A program made the position numbers and the translations under genes. Source: JAHJQZ01 sp963676075 (lineage in GTDB: Bacteria > Pseudomonadota > Alphaproteobacteria > Rhizobiales > Devosiaceae). Taken from it: a DNA stretch of 64,000 nt. The stretch covers positions 299,760 to 363,759 of the forward strand of contig CAXXNZ010000004.1 of the NCBI GenBank assembly GCA_963676075.2. Direction: 5' to 3'. The notes under the pieces were generated by a model. It did not search any database. It was not told the origin of the DNA and saw only the letters and a program-made list of their open reading frames with translations. How positions within the stretch are numbered: the stretch's first letter is position 1; the number at the start of each line of letters is the position of its first letter. Shown piece after piece: positions 17,025 to 27,094 of this stretch.

Positions 17025-18050
17025 ATGAATTTTAAACGCGTTGCCAAGCCAGCCCTGCTCGCAGGCCTGATGGTACTCGGCTCGGCTGCTTCGGCCCTTG
17101 CCTTTACCGCCTGCCAGGTCACCGACACTGGCGGCATTGACGATAACGGCTTCAACCAGACCGCCTGGAAGGGCGTGACCGATGCCGAAAAGGAATTCGG
17201 TATCGACGGACGCTTCCTCGAATCCCAGGCCGAGACTGACTATGCCGCCAACATCAACTCGCTGCTCGGCGGCGATTGCGGCGTCATCATCACGGTCGGC
17301 TTCCTGATGGGCGATTCCACCAAGGAAGCTGCCGAAGCCAATCCGGACCAGAAGTTCTCGATCGTCGACTATGCCTATGACCCGGCCATCCCGAACGTGG
17401 TGGGCCAGATCTTCTCGACCGATCAGGCGGCGTTCCTTGCCGGCTATCTCGCCGCGGGCATGACCCAGACGGGTACCGTCGGCACCTTCGGCGGCATCAA
17501 CATTCCGACCGTGACCGTGTTCATGGACGGCTTCGCCTGGGGCGTCGAATACTACAACAAGCAGAAGGGCACCAACGTCAACGTGCTCGGTTGGGATCCG
17601 ACGGCCAAGGAAGGCCTGTTCACCAACAACTTCGAGAGCCTCGACGACGGCCGCTCCTTCGCACAGAACCTTTATGACGAAGGCGCCGACATCGTTCTGC
17701 CGGTTGCCGGTCCGGTCGGCCTCGGCTCGGCCGCGCTCGCCAACGAACTGGGCCCCGACGCGCTGAAGATCGTCGGCGTCGACGCTGACCAGTACCTGAC
17801 CAATCCGGAACAGAAGGGCGTCTATCTCACGTCCATCCTGAAGAACATGGACGCCACGGTCATGCAGGTGGTCAAGGAAGCCATGGACGGCACCTTCAAG
17901 GGTGGCAATGTCGTGGGTACCCTGGCCAACAACGGCGTCGGCCTTGCCCCGTTCCATGACATGGACTCGATGGTTTCCGACGAGCTCAAGGGCGAGATCG
18001 CCGCGATCCAGGAACAGATCATTTCCGGCGACATCAAGGTCGGCATGTAA
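17025..18050 (+). CDS. BMP family nucleoside-binding protein of an ABC transporter
   Basis: A 341-residue periplasmic binding protein of the BMP/PnrA-like family. The signal peptide is about residues 1-26 (AASALA cleavage), then the characteristic CQVTDTGGIDDNGFNQ opening whose Asp/Asn residues bind the nucleoside. Later come ITVGFLMGDST, SIVDYAYD and GVDADQYLT. The mature N-terminus lacks a lipobox, so the protein is free in the periplasm. AGGAG lies before the ATG. It is the first gene of the rightward transporter operon. Confidence 0.95.
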   Translation: MNFKRVAKPALLAGLMVLGSAASALAFTACQVTDTGGIDDNGFNQTAWKGVTDAEKEFGIDGRFLESQAETDYAANINSLLGGDCGVIITVGFLMGDSTKEAAEANPDQKFSIVDYAYDPAIPNVVGQIFSTDQAAFLAGYLAAGMTQTGTVGTFGGINIPTVTVFMDGFAWGVEYYNKQKGTNVNVLGWDPTAKEGLFTNNFESLDDGRSFAQNLYDEGADIVLPVAGPVGLGSAALANELGPDALKIVGVDADQYLTNPEQKGVYLTSILKNMDATVMQVVKEAMDGTFKGGNVVGTLANNGVGLAPFHDMDSMVSDELKGEIAAIQEQIISGDIKVGM

Positions 18051-18069
18051 CCGATCGAATAGACCAAAA

Positions 18070-18100
18070 GCGGCGCCATCTCCTTGCTGGGTGGCGCCGC
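18070..18100 (+). promoter_or_regulatory. Intercistronic hairpin after the binding-protein gene
   Basis: A perfect nine-base GC stem (18070-18078 with 18092-18100) and a 13-base loop lie between the binding-protein stop and the ATPase start, without a T-run. In binding-protein operons such structures protect the upstream mRNA and let the binding protein be made in excess. That role is inferred from position. Confidence 0.65.
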
Positions 18101-18134
18101 ATCTCTTCCCGGCAAGCTCTCAAAGGAGTGCGCG

Positions 18135-19646
18135 TTGGATATCGAGCTCCGCGGCATCACCAAGCGCTTTGGTGAGGTCGTTGCCAATTCGGGCGTAAAC
18201 CTCAACATCAAGGCTGGCGAGGTCCTCGGGCTTCTGGGCGAAAACGGCGCCGGCAAATCCACCCTGATGAATGTGCTCTCAGGCCTTTACCGGCAGGACG
18301 AGGGCGAAATCCTGATCGACGGCAAGCCCGTGCATTTCGATGGTCCGGGCGATTCCATCCGCGCCGGCATCGGCATGGTGCATCAGCATTTCATGCTTGT
18401 TCCCGTCTTCACGGTCGCCGAAAACGTCGTTCTCGGCGTCGAGCCGACCGGCCCGGTCGATTTTCTCGATCTCAAGAAGGCCAGCGCCCAGGTCCGGGAA
18501 ATCAACGAGACCTATGGCCTCGAAATCGATCCCGACGCACTGATCGAAGACCTGCCCGTCGGCATCCAGCAGCGTGTCGAAATCATCAAGGTCCTGTTCC
18601 GGTCTGCCGATGTGCTGATCTTCGACGAACCGACCGCGGTGCTGACGCCGCAGGAAGTCACCGATTTCTTCAAGATCATCCAGGCCCTCAAGGACGCGGG
18701 CAAGGCGATCGTCTTCATCACCCACAAACTGCACGAAATCATCGAGATCGCCGATCGCATCAACGTGCTGCGCGCCGGCCAGATCGTCGGTGAATCGCTG
18801 CCGGGCGAGTTGGACAATCTCGAGCTTGCCGAGCTCATGGTCGGCCGCCCCGTCAGTTTCGAAGTCACCAAGAAGCCCTATGCGCCCGGAGAGACGCGGC
18901 TCGACGTCAAGAGCCTGACGATCCTTCGGGACGACGATTCGATTGCCGTCGACGATGTGAGCTTCAATATCCGCTCAGGCGAGGTCGTCGGCATTGCCGG
19001 CGTGCAGGGCAATGGCCAGTCCGCGCTCGTCGAGGCACTGGCCGGGGTCCACCGTGTCGCTGGCGGGTCCGTCATCTTCGACGGCAAGGACATCACGCGC
19101 GCCTCGGCCCGGGACCGCCACAAGATGGGCATCGCCCATATTCCGGAAGACCGGCTGAAAAACGCTGTCGTCGCCGATTTCACCATCGCCGAGAACATGG
19201 TGCTCAACACCTATTACGACGACCGCTACTCCAAGGGCGTCACCATGGACTGGGATGCCGTCAACGCGCGTGCCGCCGAATACGCGACCGCGTTCGACGT
19301 GCGCACGCCCTCGATCTACGAAACCGTCGGACACCTGTCGGGCGGCAACCAGCAAAAGATGGTCGTGGCCCGCGAGCTGTCGCGCGACACCAAGCTGGTG
19401 ATCGCAGCGCACCCGACACGCGGCCTCGATGTCGGCTCGATCGAGTATATCCATTCGCGCCTGATGGCAGCGCGCGACGAGGGTGACGCGGTGCTGATCG
19501 TCTCGTCCGAACTCGACGAGGTCATCGCACTCAGCGACCGCATCCTTGTCATGTTCAAGGGCCGCATTGTCGCCGAGTTCGGAGCCGAAGGCCGGCCCGT
19601 CGACAAGAACGACATCGGACTTGCAATGGCGGGGGCCTCGTTATGA
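18135..19646 (+). CDS. Double ATPase of nucleoside ABC transporter
   Basis: A 503-residue protein with two fused nucleotide-binding domains. Domain 1 has Walker A GENGAGKST, a divergent signature LPVGIQQRVEI and Walker B LIFDEPTAVLTP. Domain 2 has a degenerate Walker A (GVQGNGQSAL), a normal signature LSGGNQQKMVVAREL and the HPTRGLDVGSIE motif. This asymmetry is normal for the family. The best start is TTG at 18135, seven bases after AAAGGAG; the nearest upstream ATG (18084) lies inside the hairpin region. It overlaps the next gene by four bases. Confidence 0.94.
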   Translation: MDIELRGITKRFGEVVANSGVNLNIKAGEVLGLLGENGAGKSTLMNVLSGLYRQDEGEILIDGKPVHFDGPGDSIRAGIGMVHQHFMLVPVFTVAENVVLGVEPTGPVDFLDLKKASAQVREINETYGLEIDPDALIEDLPVGIQQRVEIIKVLFRSADVLIFDEPTAVLTPQEVTDFFKIIQALKDAGKAIVFITHKLHEIIEIADRINVLRAGQIVGESLPGELDNLELAELMVGRPVSFEVTKKPYAPGETRLDVKSLTILRDDDSIAVDDVSFNIRSGEVVGIAGVQGNGQSALVEALAGVHRVAGGSVIFDGKDITRASARDRHKMGIAHIPEDRLKNAVVADFTIAENMVLNTYYDDRYSKGVTMDWDAVNARAAEYATAFDVRTPSIYETVGHLSGGNQQKMVVARELSRDTKLVIAAHPTRGLDVGSIEYIHSRLMAARDEGDAVLIVSSELDEVIALSDRILVMFKGRIVAEFGAEGRPVDKNDIGLAMAGASL

Positions 19647-20788
19647 GTGAGCAAGGACAACAACAACAAACGCTGACCCGCAACCTGCTCGCGAAGGCAG
19701 CCCCCAGCCGGACCACCTACGAAGACCTGGTCATCGTTCCGATCTTCGCCATCATCGCCGCGCTCGTGCTCGGCGCTCTTGTCATGCTGGCCACCAATGT
19801 CAGCCTCGAGACCGTCGGCAGATCCTATATCGCGCTGCTTGAAGGCTCGGTCGGCTCGCTCGGCGCCCTGTCCGAAACACTGACAGCGGCGATACCATTG
19901 ATCATTGCCGGGCTCGGGGTGGCGCTCGGTTTCCGCGCCGGCTTCTTCAATATCGGCGCCGAAGGACAGGTGCTGATGGGCGGCATGGCCGCCGTCATCG
20001 TCGGCTTCTCGTTTGCCGGCATGCCGATGTTCATCCACCTGCCGCTGGCGCTGATGGCCGGCATCCTCGTCGGCGGCCTCTATGCCGCCATTGCCGGCTG
20101 GCTGAGGGCGGCGACGGGTGCGCATGAGGTCATCTCGACCATCATGCTGAACATGATCTCCTATCGCCTTGTCGATTATCTGCTCAAGGTGCCGTTCATC
20201 CAGAAGGCGGGCCGCTCGGACCCGATTTCCAACGCCGTGCTCGACAGCGCCACGCTGCCGCGCCTGTTCGAATGGCTCGACCCCAACATGCGTCTGCATG
20301 CCGGCCTGTTCGTCATGCTCTTGATGGTGTGGTTCTGCTATTGGCTTTTGTTCAAGACCACCATCGGCTTCGAGTTCCGCGCCAGCGGCGAGAACGCCGA
20401 CGCAGCCCGTTTTTCGGGCATGCGTTCGGGCCTGATCGTCGTCTCGGTCATGGCGCTTGCCGGTGCCTTGGCCGGGCTTGCCGGTGCGAACCAGGTGCTG
20501 GGCGTGCTCGGCCGCGCCTCGCCGGGCTTTTCGGCCGGCATCGGCTTCAACGCCATCTCGGTCGCACTTCTTGGGCGGTCCCATCCCATCGGCGTTCTCG
20601 TCGCGGGCCTGTTGTTCGGTGCCCTTGAGGCCGGCGGGCGGCAGATGCAGGTCGACGCCGGCGTCAGCCTCGATCTGATCAGCATCGTCCAATCGCTCAT
20701 CATCGTGTTCATTGCCGCGCCGCTACTGGTGCGCGCCATCTTCCCGTGGGGCTTCCGCGGTTCCAAGACGGCATCTCGCAAGGAGTAG
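19643..20788 (+). CDS. Nucleoside ABC transporter permease 1
   Basis: A 381-residue inner-membrane permease of the BPD_transp_2 type, about ten membrane helices. The family motif NIGAEGQVLMGGMAA follows the fourth hydrophobic segment, and FEFRASGENADAARFSGM is the coupling region. It is coupled to the ATPase gene by an ATGA overlap. The N-terminal 35 residues are polar and cytoplasmic. Confidence 0.93.
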   Translation: MSEQGQQQQTLTRNLLAKAAPSRTTYEDLVIVPIFAIIAALVLGALVMLATNVSLETVGRSYIALLEGSVGSLGALSETLTAAIPLIIAGLGVALGFRAGFFNIGAEGQVLMGGMAAVIVGFSFAGMPMFIHLPLALMAGILVGGLYAAIAGWLRAATGAHEVISTIMLNMISYRLVDYLLKVPFIQKAGRSDPISNAVLDSATLPRLFEWLDPNMRLHAGLFVMLLMVWFCYWLLFKTTIGFEFRASGENADAARFSGMRSGLIVVSVMALAGALAGLAGANQVLGVLGRASPGFSAGIGFNAISVALLGRSHPIGVLVAGLLFGALEAGGRQMQVDAGVSLDLISIVQSLIIVFIAAPLLVRAIFPWGFRGSKTASRKE

Positions 20789-20794
20789 TTGCAA

Positions 20795-21310
20795 ATGAGT
20801 GTTGAAGCAGCGGCAGCGGCACCAACCCGAAACCTCGATACGGCGGCGCTCAGACAATCCAAGGTTGCCGGCGGCGTGCTCATCTTCCTGGCGCTGATCA
20901 CCGCTTTGGTCTTTGCGCAGGTGACCGGCGGCGATGCCGTGTTCCGCCTCTCGCGCCCCAACGATCCGTGGGCCCTGCCCAATCTGGTCGTCCCTGCCGA
21001 ACCGTTCAACTGGATCGCGGCGGCGGTGCTGACCTTCCTCGGCGTGCGCCAATGGCTCTCCAAGACCGGCAAGGGCACGGCGCTCTCGCTCGGTATCGGT
21101 TTTGCTCTGGTGATTGCCGCGTTCCTGGTCTGGGCCACGGCCGGCAAGGCCTTCTCGATGACAGGCATGCTGCAGGCCACCATGGTCCGCGCGGTACCGA
21201 TCGCAATGGGCGGCCTGACCGGCGTGCTGTGTGAACGGGTCGCCGTGGTCAATATCGGCGTCGAGGGCATGCTGCTCGCCGGCGCCTTTACCGGTGCCCT
21301 GGCCGGCTCG
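20795..21310 (+). CDS. Nucleoside ABC transporter permease 2, cut off by the junction
   Basis: The first about 172 residues of the second permease. ATG at 20795 is preferred over TTG at 20789 because AAGGAG at 20779 is ten bases from the ATG. It contains the family motif NIGVEGMLLAGAFTGA but ends abruptly within the following helix. Only two codons of foreign DNA follow before a stop. Family members have roughly 300 residues, so nearly half is missing. Nothing resembling the missing part appears elsewhere in the window. Confidence 0.9.
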
Positions 21311-21318
21311 TGCATTTA
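21305..21318. other. Junction between bacterial and ciliate DNA
   Basis: Within a few bases the sequence changes from GC-rich bacterial coding DNA to AT-rich ciliate DNA. The bacterial permease frame is intact to 21310. From 21312 the sequence matches the inside of a ciliate kinase exon found complete at 23884 onward. There is no insertion sequence, terminal inverted repeat or target duplication at the border. Confidence 0.9.
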
Positions 21319-21723
21319 AAAAATTCAGCGAATACTTAAGTGAATCGAAATAACATAACTTAATTCCTTAAAATGGGAGAATTAAGTCAAGATTAAACAT
21401 GCTTTAAAGTAATTTATTAGTTTATTTTTGTAATTTGTTTCTCAGAAAAAAAATTCCCAACTCTGACACCTTTACTGACTCCCCGAATTCCTTCGGCCTT
21501 TTCTACAGCAACTAGTTCTGAATAACTCAAATAATCAATTAATATTCCTTCAATTTCCTCTAGCAATTTCAAAAAACTTTCAAAACTCGGAAAAGGCATA
21601 TAAGCACTTGGGTGTTTTAAGTGTATTGATATTAGAGATAATGAAACTCTGGTTCTCAAGGAAATTAAAATAATGATGAAGAAGTTACTGCACATTTTAA
21701 ATATGAATACAAAATAATTAACA
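21312..21723 (+). pseudogene. Partial, frameshifted copy of the small kinase gene
   Basis: It matches 23884-24296 with seven substitutions and one missing A (counted by eye over about 412 bases). The copy keeps the 37-base intron at 21409-21445, so it is a DNA-level duplicate and not a retrocopy. It covers the N-terminal region and the start of the kinase domain only. The missing A, in the run after the KEI codons, shifts the frame. Similarity ends sharply after 21723. The left edge coincides with the bacterial junction. Confidence 0.85.
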
Positions 21724-21836
21724 TATAGAAATATTTATCATTATCTCAAATATTTTATTATTTTTTTTTGTGAATAAAAAGTTTTAAATTATAAAATTTA
21801 TTGAAATAAATAATAAATTTTTAATAAACAATTAAA

Positions 21837-22563
21837 ATGAATTCAAATAAGTCAAATCCTAATCCATCAGGTTTCAATTAAGAAATTTATAAAATTTTGA
21901 GGAGAAGAACAAATCACAAAATAATTGAGTTTTAAAGATTACTTATAAAAGCATTCCTCACCTTAGAGCAGTAAAAAACAAACACTATTTATCTATTTTT
22001 TTCTAAAATTATTTGAAGGAAAATAGCAGGATTATCCAGACTAGTTATTAGAAGTTCCCTATGATTAATCTTAAATTAATTTTTTATAAAGACTTAAAAT
22101 TTTTCAACAGCAGTTTAAAAGTAGCCCTCAAATAAATTTGAAACGCCAGCACCAACAATCAAAGCTGAAGTCCTCTCCAGTGAAATAATTTATGAATCCC
22201 CAGATAAAAAATCTAAAATTTTATTGTCAAAAGCCTCACCTGGGATGCTTGGATAGCATTCAATTGTTGTAAAATAATATCTATATATATTTAAATTAAA
22301 TACAAAATTTTTAAAAGATTAAATATAGCCCGAATCTATCTACTCCTTTAAGAACTGGATAATAATAATTTTCAAATTAATCAAGTGCTTAAAAGCGAAA
22401 TGAAAGTGCTAAAAAGAGTTATGAAAACTTGATGAAAGCAAATTTATTTTTATAAGAAAAAAATTAGACTCCAGTTTCCATTTCAATTTTATATTAAAAA
22501 AAATTGTAGGATAAATATTGTTCAACTTTGGATCTATTAAAGGAATTAGAAAAATCAGAATGA
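21837..22563 (+). CDS. Hypothetical protein, Gln/Ser-rich (ciliate)
   Basis: Starts MNSNKSNPNPSGFNQEIYKI. A later exon on the same strand reads through to TGA at 22561 (ending DLLKELEKSE), with many TAA/TAG codons read as Gln. One or more introns between about 21960 and 22030 are needed to join the frames, but their exact sites are unresolved. The protein is polar and basic without a recognised domain. It lies between the kinase fragment and a membrane-protein frame. Coding status is inferred from frame length and codon texture. Confidence 0.45.
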
Positions 22564-22680
22564 AAAAATAAATAGGGATGTAACTATATTTTTTAATCAA
22601 ATTCCTTATCTTTAAGTAAATTTAGTTTATTTTTTAATAAATTATATACAATAATATGAGAAGTAAATTTTGAAAATTTA

Positions 22681-23391
22681 ATGATAAATATGAAGTTATG
22701 TATTTTGTTTTTTCAACAAAAATTTGACTTTTTTCTAATTGGACATCCATTAAAATATTTCTACAAGCTATTTTATTACAGCTTCGTCTTATTATCAATA
22801 ATTTCTTCACTATCAACTAACCTATTTAATTCAAAATTACTCTTTGCTAACGACAATTTAAATTTTGAGTTTTATCTTTCACCATCAATTCCTCTGCGTT
22901 CCAATAATAGTGAAATATTTGGTGAAGAGCTTCTTTACGAATTTTCAAGTGAGCAAACTTTTTTTAAATCAAATTATTTCAAATCCTTAATTCGTTATAA
23001 AGCTTTATTGTAAGATGAATTTTTGTTTGAATATGCTTCTTATTAATGTTGATTTTGTTCAATATTTTGTAAATTTATCCGAATTTTTATTTTGTTTTGG
23101 AAATTATTTGAATTGATACTTTATCTTTCAGTCTATGATCCTTATTAAGCCTTGCTTATCTTAGGTAAAGAATAGCCTACAATTCTTTTTTTGATAATTG
23201 ATGAATTTGAATTTGGGTATTAAGGATTTCTTATCCTAACTAATGGAAGTTGTGCCATATTAATTGATCTAAATTAATTTAAAAAAATGAAGACAAATCT
23301 TTTACTTTGGTTAGTAAAAGTTCCAACTTTATTTAAAACTGTTATTTTATTTTTGTAGTTGGTTTTCTGTTTGTTAAAGTTTTTGTGGTGA
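22681..23391 (+). CDS. Hypothetical membrane protein (ciliate)
   Basis: A frame of up to 236 codons with one internal TGA. The N-terminal half is MINMKLCILFFQQ... with a hydrophobic helix (VLLSIISSL) and a polar stretch, SNNSEIFGEELLYEF. The distal half has several hydrophobic segments and the readable segment VYDPYQALLILGKEQPTIL. T-rich stretches around 23040-23130 may be introns. No family is recognised. With TGA as the only stop, chance frames of this length occur in such AT-rich DNA, hence the low confidence. Confidence 0.4.
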
Positions 23392-23746
23392 TGGTAAGTT
23401 TCTTTTCATAATTTTTTTCCTTTAAATAAGATTTTAAAAATTAAAATTTATTATTTAATATGCAGTAATCTCAAGGAAAATTGCTTCAAAAATTAATCAA
23501 TTTAAAAAAACATTAAAAATTAAGTTTTTACTTTTTATTATTAAATATTGAATATATTAATTTATTTTTATTAATTTTCATTATTTAAAAATTGAAAATT
23601 TTATTTTCTTTAAATTTATCATATTTATATAAGTTTTAAAAAAATATATTTAGAAAATCTATATATTTGCGTTCAAAATAATTTTTTTGCAATTTAGTAA
23701 ATATAATAATTAAATAACACAAAACTAATTGATAATTTTGTCAACA

Positions 23747-24971
23747 ATGGAAACAAACAATTCAAATTTAAATAGATCTTATCAGTTTAATTCAACATTT
23801 TCCAATAAACAAAGTACTCATTAAACTAATTTGATTATTTTTTAGAAAATTCTGAAAGTACTGAACCAGTTGAATTAAAGCCAGCATTTAAGAAATTCAG
23901 TGAAGACTTAAGTGAATCGAAATAACATAACTTAATTCCTTAAAATGGGAGAATTAAGTCAAGATTAAACATGCTTTAAAGTAATTTATTAGTTTATTTT
24001 TGTAATTTGTTTCTCAGAAAAAAAATTCCCAACTCTGACACCTTTACTGACTCCCCGAATTCCTTCGGCCTTTTCTACAGCAACTAGTTCTGAATAACTC
24101 AAATAATCAATTAATATTCCTTCAATTTCCTCTAGCAATTTCAAAAAACTTTCAAAACTCGGAAAAGGCATGTAAGCACTTGGGTGTTTTAAGTGTATTG
24201 ATATTAGAGATAATGAAACTGTGGTTCTCAAAGAAATTAAAAATAATGATGAAGAAGTTACTGCGCATTTTAAATATGAATACAAAATAATTAACAAATT
24301 GAACCATGAAAATATTATCAAAGCCAAAGAATTAATAATTGAAGAAGGATTTTGCTAGCTTGTTATGGAGTATGCGTAGGGGAAATAATTAGGTCATTAT
24401 CTCTAGAAACTTACAGAAATGCAAATTTTGGAAATTGCAAAGTAATTGCTTTCAGCATTGGACTACCTCTAAGAAAAGAAAATTATGCATCGTGATTTGC
24501 ATTTTAATAATCTCATCTATGATAAAACAAATAAAAAAATAAAAGTCATTGATTTTGGAATTGCCAAGGAACTTCAAGATAAACTAGTAGGCGCGAGCTG
24601 TGCAGGAGATATAGAGTACAGAGCACCTGAGATGCTAACTTATATGCCTTATACCTATAAAATTGATGTACATATTTTATTTTATTTTATTTAATTTTAA
24701 ATGTTTTATTTAGTGTTGGTAAGTTGGACTTATTCTGTTGCAATTGATTAACCGCAAAAAAACTACATCCTAAATGTATTTTTTTTCTTTTATTTCAATT
24801 TTTTTAAGTTTGATTAAAAAAATCGAAAATTTCAAACAAATTTTCAAGACTCCCATTTCTCCTGAATTCAAAACATTGATTGAATCTTTATTAAGAATTA
24901 ACAGTTAGGAGAGATCTTCAGCAAAAGAAGCTCTAGAAATGCTTGATATGATTTAATTAACAGTCAATTGA
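23747..24971 (+). CDS. Small protein kinase (ciliate)
   Basis: Five exons with GT-AG introns at 23814-23845, 23981-24017, 24668-24713 and 24776-24808 give a protein of about 360 residues ending at TGA 24969-24971. A Ser/Thr-rich N-terminus (about 115 residues) is followed by a kinase domain: glycine loop GKGMQALG, ATP lysine in VVLKEIK, catalytic loop MHRDLHFNN, metal motif DFGIAKE and APEM. The residue after the KID motif falls on an exon join giving CWQVG. TAA and TAG are Gln throughout. The specific kinase group is not clear. A broken partial copy sits at 21312-21723. Confidence 0.85.
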
Positions 24972-25093
24972 TTTTAGATTGTAGCTTTCTTTGTTATTTA
25001 TTACTATCTTTATTGTTAATGTTGTTTTTTTTTAAATGTTTTTTGTAAATTGAAATGGGTTTTATTTAAAAATAACTTTTTTATTTTGTATTT

Positions 25094-25790
25094 TCAGTAA
25101 CAACTTAGAGTAGTAATCTCATCAATTCCTGGATTCTTTCAATCAAATTAAACTCAATAAAAAAAGTAACTAAATCACTATAAGTCAATATACATTCGTT
25201 CGTTCCATACCCGCAATCTAAAAAATACTATTCACATATTTCTTGACACACTTTCAAAGTTTCATCACCTGATAAACATTTCTCTCAAAATAAATTATAC
25301 TCTCAGGATCACAGTAAGGAAAATTCCAAGCACAAAGGAATTTTTTAAACGAATCAAAACAATTTTTAGAATCTGTGAGTGAATGACCGGTGCTGCTAAA
25401 TTCAAAGATTAGTTACCAAAAATTGAATTAATTACATTGATTCATTATATTCTTGTAACAATTTTGACTCAATGTTTTTAATAAATTACTCTTCAATCAC
25501 TTGATCTCGTGAATTTATATTATAGTCAGGCCAAATAGCTTCCTAATTAACTCTTATTAACAATTTGAGAACAAGAGACATTATAAATTGGAACACAAAT
25601 TCATTCTGGCAAAGAAGAATAACAAAATGGTAGTTCATCTTTAACTGTAGATCTTTAAACGCACTTTCCACTTTCATAACCATTTAAAGTGCAAGCTAGA
25701 AGAGAACAATCAACACTATTATTTCTCACCTTGATCCCTCTTTAGAAATAAATTCAAGAAAGCAAAACAAAAAATTAAATATTTCTACAT
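25094..25790 (-). CDS. Secreted cysteine-rich protein with Frizzled-CRD-like pattern (ciliate)
   Basis: Starts MQKYLIFCFAFLNLFL, a clear signal peptide. Five introns of 32-41 bases join exons into about 170 residues ending at TGA 25094-25096. The mature part has the cysteine series ACTLNGYESGKC, LPFC, WICVPIYN, KNCFDSFKKFLCAWNFPYC, VCQEICEQYFLDC and NECILTYSDL. The FLCAWNFPYC and CQEIC spacing recalls Frizzled-type CRD folds. An in-frame TGA (PEWIC) is read as Trp. A role in surface or secreted binding is inferred only. It converges on the kinase gene with 122 bases between stops. Confidence 0.7.
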
Positions 25791-25838
25791 TAAACTTAAT
25801 ATATTTAAAATAATAATAAATAAATATAATCTCTCAGA

Positions 25839-27094
25839 TCAGATATAATAAGTATTTAGAAACATTTTTGGGTCCTTAATTGTTTTATCAATATTTTCAA
25901 TGGCTTTTTCAATTTTCCTAAAAACAAATTAACAATAATCAGTTTCCCCCTACAATTTTATTCCATTTGTAGAATCTGTCTGTTCTTTCAATTCATTTAT
26001 CATCTTATTCAATGCACAAGATAAATCTGAGTTGGAATTTTTATTGCCATCCGATTCATCAATATACATTAAGGTTTTTAGTTTTCTAAGGTTCTTTGAT
26101 CTATCAAATTCTTATCTCATTATCATAGTGTTTGATGCAAGTCGGTTTAGTTACATCTAGGATCGTATAGGTTTTTATTTTTCTTTCTTCTAGTAATAAT
26201 TAATTAAAATTATTGGTAAACCTTTAAAAATTCTTTCAAAATGTCTTCACTTTTTGCATTCCTATGAAATTTACTTTGAAAACTTTAAAGTATAGCGAAT
26301 TTAGCAATTTTTTCTCCATCTTTAGGAGTAAACTTATAATTTGGAACTAACAACAACTAAATTTGGATTAACAAACAAACAAAAATAAAGCTAACCTAAC
26401 GTAATCAATTTGAAGGTTTTTCTATTTCCTTCTAATTAACAAGTTACTCCACCTATCTCTTACCAATTCCCTTTCCTTAAAAAAATTGTAATGTTCTTTT
26501 CCCAAAATCATTCATTTTATTTTTTTAAAGATTAAACTTATTACTGTTTTCACACCCAGGATCAATAAAGTAATTCATCTATTTTAATTTTTACATGCCT
26601 ATCCTTCGTTTGTTAGCAGAACTTACAAATTAATCCTGACGCATTTTTATATTTGCAATTTTAGTTAAAAGGCATTTATTTTTTATTAAATTGCATGAGG
26701 AAAGGTATTTCTTAATGTTTGTGTCGGATCAAAGGTCACATGAATTCATTGTCCCTTTAGGTTCTCCTGTATTTAGATTGTATAGAATTGGCCCAAGTTA
26801 CAAATTTTCTTCTTTCTCAATATGTTTAAACGCAAATTTCCCAAATGTTTTTTTTCTTTTCTCTAAATTTTCTAGGAGCTTAAGATAGGAATTTCTTTAC
26901 TATTATTGCCTTTTTTTTTCATCAATACTGCCCTTTTTTGGAGAGATTGCTTCACTTATTGTAGGTGACTATCATAACGAGTATTTTTATTTCTTTGCGT
27001 TTGCTATCTATGCATTATTTTAAACCATTACAGAAGACACTTTATTGTTTCTAGAAAACTGCTATCTCGTAAAACAATGTTTTGTTAAATTTTC
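25839..27094 (-). CDS. Hypothetical protein (ciliate), 5' end unresolved
   Basis: A long leftward gene ending at TGA 25839-25841. Exon pieces read NNAQIANAKKQKYSLW..., LGPILYNLNTGEPKG, NDFGKRTLQFFQGKGIGKRQ, PSNWLLPNYKFTPKDGEKIAK and a helical, charged C-terminus. Introns lie near 26355-26400 and 26190-26221. Three TGA codons fall inside (SLWQS, CDLWSD, PSNWLL) and read naturally as Trp. No domain is recognised. The first exon lies to the right of about 27094 and could not be fixed. Confidence 0.6.

Noticed and set aside
1..21310. Functional lateral transfer of the bacterial block into the ciliate
   Set aside because: No introns, no code change, intact ribosome-binding sites and operon overlaps, and a gene cut at the border. 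Nothing shows adaptation to the ciliate nucleus, although a very recent insertion cannot be excluded.
21417..24327. Leftward open frames in both kinase copies (21417-21695 and 23989-24327)
   Set aside because: They mirror each other only because the DNA is duplicated. The rightward frame carries the kinase motifs.
24960..24975. Palindrome TCAATTGA as a stop shared by two convergent genes
   Set aside because: The leftward gene ends earlier, at 25094, once its last intron is placed, so only the kinase uses this TGA.
25350..25560. Possible 15-21-base mini-introns as in Stentor and Blepharisma
   Set aside because: Intervals of 17-21 bases could also restore frame, but in each case an alternative GT-AG interval of 32-41 bases did so too and fitted the size of all other introns.
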